This document shows positions 1 to 4,747 of a stretch of DNA of 9,778 nt, piece by piece; the first letter of the stretch is position 1, and every line of letters begins with the position of its first letter. The stretch is taken from NCBI GenBank assembly GCA_903953145.1, contig CAJBIL010000567.1, forward strand, positions 1-9,778, in the 5' to 3' direction. The translations under genes and the position numbers were made by a program. Source of the stretch: an uncultured beta proteobacterium. Lineage in GTDB: Bacteria; Pseudomonadota; Gammaproteobacteria; Burkholderiales; Rhodocyclaceae. A model generated the notes under the pieces. The model was not told the origin of the DNA. It made no database searches and saw nothing but the letters and a program-made list of their open reading frames with translations.

Positions 1-78
1 AAGCTATTTAGACGAATTCTGACTCGCGCCATTCCTGAGTTCTGCAATCATGTAGACAGTAACTGCTAAGAGCAAAAT

Positions 79-104
79 ATATACTGTACAAAAATACAGT
101 ATAT
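79..104. promoter_or_regulatory. LexA operator (SOS box)
   Basis: This is a perfect inverted repeat with 10-bp arms, ATATACTGTA and TACAGTATAT, separated by 6 bp. Its core is CTGT-N8-ACAG (84-99), which is the LexA-binding consensus of beta- and gammaproteobacteria, including the favoured TA flanks. Both half sites are intact, so tight LexA binding is expected. The box overlaps the best rightward promoter candidate (-35 at 85-90), as expected for direct repression. Because the site is symmetric, it could also control a leftward gene starting near position 32 and leaving the window. The assignment as a LexA site is by consensus match; LexA itself is not in the window. Confidence 0.85.
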
Positions 105-113
105 GCGTATTAT
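85..113 (+). promoter_or_regulatory. candidate sigma-70 promoter under the SOS box
   Basis: TGTACA (85-90, four of six matches to TTGACA) and TATTAT (108-113, five of six matches to TATAAT) are separated by 17 bp. The -35 hexamer lies inside the LexA palindrome, so bound repressor would block RNA polymerase. Transcription would start near position 120 and run into the terminator at 424-456. An alternative -10, TATACT at 80-85, lacks a recognisable -35. The call rests on hexamer matching only. Confidence 0.5.
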
Positions 114-193
114 GACTTTCGTGAGCTTTGCAGATTAAGCGTGGTAACACGCAGGAAGCCCGCCTCAGTCAACGCACGCAGGAGATTGTCGAG

Positions 194-364
194 ATGGAAC
201 GAATTCAGCACTGGTTTGACCAAATGATGGGGATTGCTCAGATCGAGCAGCAACAACGGGATCGTGCGCGAGAAATTTTTTGTGCCACGCCGCTCAGCTT
301 GGCAAGGTTGGAAACACCAGCATGCTGGAGACGTATTGCTCGGGTGTCGGGGTTGAAACGTTAG
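194..364 (+). CDS. small SOS-associated protein of unknown function (56 aa)
   Basis: I do not recognise this reading frame. The chosen start is ATG at 194, preceded by GGAG at 181-184 with 9-nt spacing. The frame is open back to a TTG at 128 (78 aa), but that start has no well-placed Shine-Dalgarno and would lie only a few bases after the predicted transcription start. The peptide is hydrophilic and rich in Gln, Arg and Glu in its first half (likely helical, with a Gln/Arg run near residues 18-26). It has two Cys (30 and 44) and a basic end, with no membrane segment, signal peptide or known fold. Support that it is expressed comes from context: a LexA-box promoter upstream and a strong terminator 60 bp downstream, both oriented rightward. 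It could instead be incidental coding within a small RNA. It is not hydrophobic, so it does not resemble TisB-type SOS toxins. Confidence 0.4.
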   Translation: MERIQHWFDQMMGIAQIEQQQRDRAREIFCATPLSLARLETPACWRRIARVSGLKR

Positions 365-403
365 TAAAGAAAGTTGCTGACTCTTTAAATTCAGTAAAAA
401 TAA

Positions 404-1120
404 TCAATTAGTTGCTGTTCGCGGAAACCAAAGGCATTTTCCTTTGGTTTCTTTTTCGATTGAACTAAGCAGCAGCGCGTGAGCAGCAAGCTCTGCCTCG
501 CTGGCACGAAGCACACGTTGTTTAGTGCTTTGGTTTACTGCGGGGTGTTCTTCGATGTTAATTTGCATTCCGCCATCGTTACCAAGATCGATGATCAGGC
601 TTTCCTGGCCTCGTGTCATCGCGACATAAACTTCGGCGAGTATTTCAGCATCAAGCAATGCGCCGTGTAAGGTGCGCCGCGAATTATCGACACCGTAACG
701 GTCACATAATGCATTCAGGTTATTTTTCTTGCCCGGGTGTAACTCTTTGGCCATGCGTAAAGTGTCGCAAACACCGTGGCAAACAGTAGTGACCGGTGCC
801 ATGTCGAGCAGCCCTAATTCAGCATTTAGAAAACCGATGTCGAATGCTGCGTTGTGAATAATCAACTCGGCCCCTCGCACAAAATCGAGGAATTCTGCAG
901 CTACGTCGGCAAAGTGTGGCTTATCCTGCAAAAACTCCCGGCTGATACCGTGGACTTTTTGCGCTCCCGCATCAATTTCACGCTCAGGGTTTAGATAGCG
1001 GTGAAAGTGATGATTGGTCAGTCGTCGATTGCTCATCTCGACACAGGCAATTTCGATAATGCGATGCCCGAGTTTGTATTCAAGGCCCGTCGTTTCGGTA
1101 TCGAGAAAAATTTGGCGCAT
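404..1120 (-). CDS. dnaQ: DNA polymerase III epsilon subunit (3'-5' proofreading exonuclease)
   Basis: Epsilon removes misincorporated 3' nucleotides within the polymerase III core, bound to the alpha and theta subunits. The 238-aa product is close to the E. coli length (243 aa). The DEDDh exonuclease residues are all present: Exo I D7 and E9 (in DTETTGL), Exo II D94 (HNAAFD), and Exo III H152 and D157. A candidate clamp-binding motif, QESLII (172-177), sits where E. coli has its QTSMAF motif. A linker leads to a conserved C-terminal stretch (RASEAELAAH, then GKCLWF) of the kind that binds alpha. The protein carries six extra residues after CLWF compared with E. coli. It is the last gene of the leftward methyltransferase-rnhA-dnaQ group, 41 bp after rnhA, with only a weak purine-rich ribosome site (ACGAG, far upstream), so coupling to the operon is likely. 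Its 3' end overlaps an opposing terminator. No leftward terminator was seen after its stop. Confidence 0.97.
   Translation of the reverse strand: MRQIFLDTETTGLEYKLGHRIIEIACVEMSNRRLTNHHFHRYLNPEREIDAGAQKVHGISREFLQDKPHFADVAAEFLDFVRGAELIIHNAAFDIGFLNAELGLLDMAPVTTVCHGVCDTLRMAKELHPGKKNNLNALCDRYGVDNSRRTLHGALLDAEILAEVYVAMTRGQESLIIDLGNDGGMQINIEEHPAVNQSTKQRVLRASEAELAAHALLLSSIEKETKGKCLWFPRTATN
424..456 (+). terminator. rightward intrinsic terminator inside the dnaQ 3' end
   Basis: A perfect 11-bp stem is formed by GAAACCAAAGG (424-434) and CCTTTGGTTTC (441-451), with a 6-nt loop, followed directly by five T residues (452-456) on the plus strand. The minus strand has no T tract after the stem, so it terminates rightward transcripts, namely the SOS-box unit. 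The whole hairpin lies in the last codons of dnaQ and encodes its C-terminal Lys-Gly-Lys-Cys-Leu-Trp region. It would also stop rightward transcription from running antisense through dnaQ. Confidence 0.85.
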
Positions 1121-1163
1121 ATTGGGTATTGCTCGTTATGTTGATTGGTGAGGGATCAAACCC

Positions 1164-1622
1164 TTACTTTGTTCGGCCTGCAAGCAATTCGTCAATCCCT
1201 CGATTGGCAAGACGATCAGCGTGCTCGTTACCTACATGGCCAGCGTGCCCTTTTACCCAGATCCAACTGGTCTGATGCTGTTTGGCCAAACTGTCGAGTA
1301 TTTGCCAGAGGTCAGCATTCTTAACAGGTTTTTTGTCTGCAGTTCGCCAACCGTTGCGCTTCCAGTTGTTAATCCATTCACTGATACCTTTTTGCACGTA
1401 CTGCGAGTCGGTATGAACGCGCGCGATCATCGGCCGCTTCAGTGCTTCAAGAGCCCGGATGACCGCAGTGAGTTCCATGCGGTTATTGGTAGTATCAGGT
1501 TCGCCACCCCAGAGTTCCTTCGAATGCTCTCCTGCTTGCATCAGAACCCCCCACCCTCCGGGCCCCGGGTTACCACGACAACCGCCGTCAGCGTAAATAT
1601 CTACACTATCTTCATTGCTCAC
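1164..1622 (-). CDS. rnhA: ribonuclease HI
   Basis: RNase HI degrades the RNA strand of RNA:DNA hybrids, clearing R-loops and primer RNA in the cytoplasm. The 152-aa product matches the E. coli protein (155 aa) along its length. The catalytic carboxylates and His are present: D12 (in YADGG), E50 (NNRMEL), D72 (TDSQYV), H126 (KGHAGH) and D136. The basic handle region (W87 to K101, including KKPVKN) is intact. I chose GTG at 1622 because AAGGAAAG lies 8 nt upstream and because it gives the family's usual short N-terminus. A longer version from TTG at 1646 would add eight basic residues and lose that ribosome site. The chosen start overlaps the end of the upstream methyltransferase gene by 11 bp, which points to translational coupling in one operon that continues into dnaQ. 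Confidence 0.95.
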   Translation of the reverse strand: MSNEDSVDIYADGGCRGNPGPGGWGVLMQAGEHSKELWGGEPDTTNNRMELTAVIRALEALKRPMIARVHTDSQYVQKGISEWINNWKRNGWRTADKKPVKNADLWQILDSLAKQHQTSWIWVKGHAGHVGNEHADRLANRGIDELLAGRTK

Positions 1623-2334
1623 GATTCGAACTTTCCTTTTGTGCAATTGCGGTGAGAGCCTTATGTGGCAATTGTTGCTTTTTCCAGCCAGGCATTATCA
1701 GGCGCATACCATGTACCCGTTTGACTGCACGAATTAAATAAACACCACCGGCAAACCCCCACCAACGGTCACCCGCAGGTTCCATGAACTTAAAATGATC
1801 AAGCCAATTTTCCTGCTCAAAGGGTGGTGCGTAACAGCCAAAATTGCCACGATCTACGTCAAAACCAAGCAGTTGTAACCAGTCTTTGAGACGCTGAATC
1901 GAGATGTAGTTGCCGTTCCATGGAAAACTGCTTATGGGCGTCATTCGACGGCGTAATCCCCAGAGCGAATGTGGATTAAAGCCCACAATAACCAGTTGTC
2001 CTTGCGGAATTAAAACGCGCTCAACCTCGCGCAGCACCTGGTGTGGATCATCATTAAACTCGAGAATATGGGGCATTACAATCAAGTCAATGCTGTGTGG
2101 GGAAAAAGGAAGTTGGCGGAGATCACAGCGCACATCAACAGTATCTGACTCCCCGGCGATTTGACGCAAAGGAATGCGATTCTGGCCGAGTAGCTGAATC
2201 TGCGGCAATCCGAGTTGCAGTGCGTTGTAGCCGAAAACATCGGCTACCATCGCATCGATTTTGGCTTGCTCCCATGCCACAACGTAGCGTCCTTGCGGTG
2301 TTTGCAGCCAGGTATCGAGCCCGGGAATTGACAT
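1612..2334 (-). CDS. YafS-like class I SAM-dependent methyltransferase
   Basis: The predicted 240-aa protein resembles E. coli YafS, a methyltransferase-fold protein found beside rnhA, dnaQ and gloB in many proteobacteria; its substrate is unknown to me. Visible landmarks are DLRQLPF (71-77), the family's motif II/III region, a motif IV-like stretch (SIDLIVMPHILEF, 81-93), DDPHQVLREVERVL (95-108) and the post-strand GQLVIVGFNP (112-121). The glycine-rich SAM loop (ExGxGxG) expected near residues 38-50 is degenerate, as it also is in YafS, so catalytic activity cannot be taken for granted. ATG at 2334 was preferred over GTG at 2352 because it gives the recognisable N-terminus MSIPGLDTWLQ; GGAG lies 11 nt upstream of it. 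It is the first gene of the leftward operon with rnhA and dnaQ. Any promoter for it must lie within the divergent gloB coding sequence. Confidence 0.85.
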   Translation of the reverse strand: MSIPGLDTWLQTPQGRYVVAWEQAKIDAMVADVFGYNALQLGLPQIQLLGQNRIPLRQIAGESDTVDVRCDLRQLPFSPHSIDLIVMPHILEFNDDPHQVLREVERVLIPQGQLVIVGFNPHSLWGLRRRMTPISSFPWNGNYISIQRLKDWLQLLGFDVDRGNFGCYAPPFEQENWLDHFKFMEPAGDRWWGFAGGVYLIRAVKRVHGMRLIMPGWKKQQLPHKALTAIAQKESSNREQ

Positions 2335-2355
2335 TTTCCGCCGTTCTCCCACAAT
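2328..2355 (+). promoter_or_regulatory. candidate gloB promoter overlapping the methyltransferase start
   Basis: A perfect TTGACA (2328-2333) is followed after 16 bp by CACAAT (2350-2355, four of six matches to TATAAT). A start about 7 bp downstream would fall on the A of the gloB ATG at 2362. That fits the absence of any Shine-Dalgarno in front of gloB and would give a leaderless mRNA. The -35 element contains the complement of the methyltransferase ATG. This is inference from hexamers. Confidence 0.4.
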
Positions 2356-2361
2356 GATGCG

Positions 2362-3135
2362 ATGTTTAACGTAATCCGGATTCCGGCTTTCAATGACAAC
2401 TATATCTGGTTGTTGCGTCGTGGCGCGGCAGCGGTGGTTGTTGACCCTGGCGATGCACAGCCTGTCATCGAGTTACTCAAGCGGGAAGGCTTGTCGCTCG
2501 CCGCCATCCTTATAACGCATCACCATGCCGATCATCAGGGTGGTATTCCGGCATTGCTGGCGCATTGTTTATGCCCAGTATTCGGGCCGGCAGCGGAGTC
2601 TATCACAGGCCTTACGACGGCATTGATCGGCGGTGAATCGATCCATATAGATGCACTGGACGCTGCATTCCAAGTGATTCCAGTTCCCGGACATACGCTT
2701 GGGCACCTTGCTTACTATAGTGCGGGATCCCTATTTTGTGGCGATACGCTATTCGGTGGCGGTTGTGGTCGACTTTTTGAGGGAACGCCTGCCCAAATGC
2801 TTGATTCCCTAGAACGACTGGCAGCTTTGCCCGATGAAACTGCTGTTTATTGCGCGCACGAATATACTCAGGCCAACTTGCGTTTCGCGCAGGCTGTCGA
2901 ACCTGGCAACCTGAATCTACAGGAGCGAATTGAGGCGGTTGCAATAGCGCGAGCCCAAGGGTTGCCAACCGTGCCATCGACCATTGCGCTGGAAAAAGCC
3001 ACCAATCCATTTTTGCGCAGTAGCGAAGCTTCCGTTGTTTTCTCAGTACAAAACCGTGAGCCAGACAGAGTGCCGAAAATTAGCGATGCGCTCGAGACTT
3101 TTACAGCACTACGCGAATGGAAGAACATCTACTGA
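2362..3135 (+). CDS. gloB: hydroxyacylglutathione hydrolase (glyoxalase II)
   Basis: Glyoxalase II hydrolyses S-D-lactoylglutathione to D-lactate and glutathione, the second step of methylglyoxal detoxification in the cytoplasm. The 257-aa product has the metallo-beta-lactamase fold with the complete binuclear metal site: H53, H55, D57 and H58 (THHHADH), H111 (VPGHTLGH), D128 (CGDTLF) and H166 (CAHEYT). The N-terminal IPAFNDNYIW (7-16) and C-terminal TNPFLR signatures that help bind glutathione are present. ATG at 2362 is the natural N-terminus, and no Shine-Dalgarno precedes it. It diverges from the YafS-like gene with 27 bp between start codons. Its last 7 bp overlap the convergent response-regulator gene. 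Confidence 0.96.
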   Translation: MFNVIRIPAFNDNYIWLLRRGAAAVVVDPGDAQPVIELLKREGLSLAAILITHHHADHQGGIPALLAHCLCPVFGPAAESITGLTTALIGGESIHIDALDAAFQVIPVPGHTLGHLAYYSAGSLFCGDTLFGGGCGRLFEGTPAQMLDSLERLAALPDETAVYCAHEYTQANLRFAQAVEPGNLNLQERIEAVAIARAQGLPTVPSTIALEKATNPFLRSSEASVVFSVQNREPDRVPKISDALETFTALREWKNIY

Positions 3136-3671
3136 GCAGAAACATCATCAGCCTTGGTTGTTTCGGAATCAGCTGTTTTATCGGCTACTTCCGTCGTGTT
3201 CCCGACGAGTGGCGCTGTTCCTTCCTCACTATTTACCGCTTGCTCTTGCGCCGCTACAGGAATCGCTTTGCCAGTTGGCGATGAAGCAGGCTTTGGTGCC
3301 AAGAGTGCTTTCTTGAGCGTATCAAGTACCTTTGCCGCATTAAACGGCTTGATGATGAAGCCATTGGCGCCGCCCTTGATTGACTCCTGCACGTTTTCCT
3401 TGCTCGGATTGCCGGTGATCATAATCACGATGATTTCAGGATTCGTTGACTTGATGCTTTGCAGCGCTTCAAGGCCATCCATTTCCGGCATCATGACATC
3501 CATACAGATGAGATCAGGTTTGTCACGTTCGACGAACTCTAGCGCAACTGCACCATTTCTTGCCTCACCGATAATATGATATTCCTCGTTGCGCAAAATC
3601 CCGCGTAACAAGGTACGCATCAAATCATTGTCATCGACGATGAGTATTTTTACAGGCCTGTTTTTTGCCAT
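3129..3671 (-). CDS. single-domain response regulator (CheY-like) with low-complexity tail
   Basis: Residues 7-122 form a receiver domain with the acidic pair D13/D14, phospho-acceptor D58 (ICMDVMMPEMDG), switch residue T86 and conserved K108 (IIKPF). It should therefore be phosphorylatable by a histidine kinase, and none lies in this window. No DNA-binding or enzymatic output domain follows. Instead, residues from about 125 to 180 form an Ala/Thr/Glu/Asp-rich, probably disordered and acidic tail. It starts 12 bp after the REC-GGDEF gene on the same strand with no clear ribosome site of its own, so it is probably co-transcribed and translationally coupled. It may act by protein-protein contact or as a phosphate sink for the partner cyclase. 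That role is inferred from gene order only. Its stop overlaps the end of gloB. Confidence 0.9.
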   Translation of the reverse strand: MAKNRPVKILIVDDNDLMRTLLRGILRNEEYHIIGEARNGAVALEFVERDKPDLICMDVMMPEMDGLEALQSIKSTNPEIIVIMITGNPSKENVQESIKGGANGFIIKPFNAAKVLDTLKKALLAPKPASSPTGKAIPVAAQEQAVNSEEGTAPLVGNTTEVADKTADSETTKADDVSAQ

Positions 3672-3683
3672 GATTATCGTGTT

Positions 3684-4646
3684 CTAAGGTTCAATGGCTT
3701 TGATATTTTTGGGAGTCAGACGACAGACGCGATTTCTACCATCGTGCTTTGCTTCATAAAGTGCCCGGTCGGCCTCGTTAACAAGAGACAAAGGGTTGTT
3801 TTCAGCCATCGGAACCGTTGAGGCAATGCCAAAGCTGGTCGTGATACGGCCAAAAGGTGAGTCGCAATGAACCAGATTGAGTAGTTCCACAGCCTGCTTC
3901 ATGCGTTCTGCAACAAACAGTGCGCCGCCGGGCGAAGTCTCAGGCAATACCGCAGCAAACTCCTCGCCACCGTAGCGTGCAATCAGGTCGCCGCCACGAT
4001 CCATTGCCTCAGTCAATGCCTTGGCAACTAGGCGCAAAGCCTCATCACCCTGCAGATGTCCATAAGCATCGTTGTATTGCTTAAAGAAATCAATGTCACA
4101 CATCAGGACAGACAACTCGGTACCTTGGCGCATCGCCCGCCGCCACTCGCGTGCCAGCACCTCATCAAAGTGACGGCGATTAGGGATACCGGTGAGCCCA
4201 TCCAGTGCAGCAAGACGTTTAAGCTCTTGGTTGGCAGCATCAAGCTTACGAGTGAGTACAAGGAGCGACTGACGCATCTGAATAATGCGTTGCATGGCGC
4301 GAATCTTGGCGCCGAGCACCACATCGCTCACTGGCTTCAATAAATAATCATCGCCACCCGCCGCAATCCCTTTTTCGAGGTCTTCATCCTTGCTTAAAGA
4401 GGTCAGGAAAATAATCGGTGTCCAGTCGCCCGGGCGCTCCAACTGACGAATACGGCGTGCAACCTCAAAGCCATCAAAGTCAGGAAGAACAATGTCGAGC
4501 AAAACCAGATCTGGACGCTCGCTCAGGAACAGGTCGACACCAATTGCCCCGCTGGGCGCAGGAATCGGCGTGTTACCCAGTTTTTCAACATAGTGACAGA
4601 GTATTTTTAGGCTGCTGCTGCTGTCTTCGATGACGAGCGTCTTCAT
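3684..4646 (-). CDS. response-regulator diguanylate cyclase (REC-GGDEF)
   Basis: The enzyme makes c-di-GMP from two GTP in the cytoplasm, controlled by receiver phosphorylation, in the manner of PleD/WspR-type proteins. The N-terminal receiver (1-118) has E7/D8, phospho-acceptor D51 (LLDIVLPDFDG), T82 and K104. A short helical, likely coiled-coil linker (about 115-147) leads to the GGDEF domain (about 148-310). That domain starts with DGLTGIPNRR and has the metal Asp D184 (CDIDFFK) and the active signature GGEEF (226-230). The RxxD inhibitory site R217-G-G-D220 lies exactly five residues before the signature, so product feedback inhibition is expected. All key residues are present, so it should be active. 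It is the first gene of a leftward pair with the CheY-like regulator. ATG at 4646 has no obvious Shine-Dalgarno, but an extended -10 promoter lies about 22 bp upstream. The cognate kinase is not visible. Confidence 0.95.
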   Translation of the reverse strand: MKTLVIEDSSSSLKILCHYVEKLGNTPIPAPSGAIGVDLFLSERPDLVLLDIVLPDFDGFEVARRIRQLERPGDWTPIIFLTSLSKDEDLEKGIAAGGDDYLLKPVSDVVLGAKIRAMQRIIQMRQSLLVLTRKLDAANQELKRLAALDGLTGIPNRRHFDEVLAREWRRAMRQGTELSVLMCDIDFFKQYNDAYGHLQGDEALRLVAKALTEAMDRGGDLIARYGGEEFAAVLPETSPGGALFVAERMKQAVELLNLVHCDSPFGRITTSFGIASTVPMAENNPLSLVNEADRALYEAKHDGRNRVCRLTPKNIKAIEP

Positions 4647-4667
4647 CTGTATTGGTTCAAGCTAAAA

Positions 4668-4676
4668 ATTATATCA
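4668..4676 (-). promoter_or_regulatory. extended -10 promoter for the REC-GGDEF operon
   Basis: Read on the minus strand, this is TGATATAAT: a perfect TATAAT (4673 to 4668) preceded by the TGn extension. No good -35 hexamer is seen 16-18 bp upstream, which is tolerated by extended -10 promoters. Transcription would begin near 4661, giving a leader of about 15 nt before ATG 4646. Confidence 0.5.
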
Positions 4677-4706
4677 ATGCATTTTAGCCTGATTACTCAC
4701 TAAAAG

Positions 4707-4744
4707 CCTGCCGCCTCGTCCTTCGCAAATCCGGCTAGGGCAGG
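4707..4744 (+). promoter_or_regulatory. inverted repeat covering the ribosome site of the DUF748 gene
   Basis: CCTGCC (4707-4712) is complementary to GGCAGG (4739-4744), with a 26-nt loop. The right arm overlaps the purine-rich AGGGCAGG that is the only Shine-Dalgarno-like element before GTG 4748. If the RNA folds, ribosome access would be reduced. The stem is short, so this is a weak, speculative call. Confidence 0.2.
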
Positions 4745-4747
4745 TTC

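Noticed and set aside
1..69. Possible 3' end of a rightward gene (22 codons to TAA at 67-69)
   Set aside because: It is too short to recognise, and the opposite strand is also open here; it is mentioned as an ambiguity rather than annotated.
1221..1655. Long plus-strand frame antisense to rnhA (144 aa)
   Set aside because: It lies over the well-supported RNase HI gene, shows no known motif, and has no ribosome site; it is a shadow of the rnhA codons.
2612..3010. Minus-strand frame of 132 aa inside gloB
   Set aside because: gloB has a complete metal site across this span; the opposing frame has no recognisable domain.
3154..3579. Plus-strand frame of 141 aa opposite the CheY-like gene
   Set aside because: It is antisense to a receiver domain with all conserved residues, and its Ser/Ala-rich composition is what the reverse of that gene would give.
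4647..4747. A sigma-70 promoter for the rightward DUF748 gene
   Set aside because: A promoter must exist nearby, but no hexamer pair with acceptable spacing stood out, so none is called.
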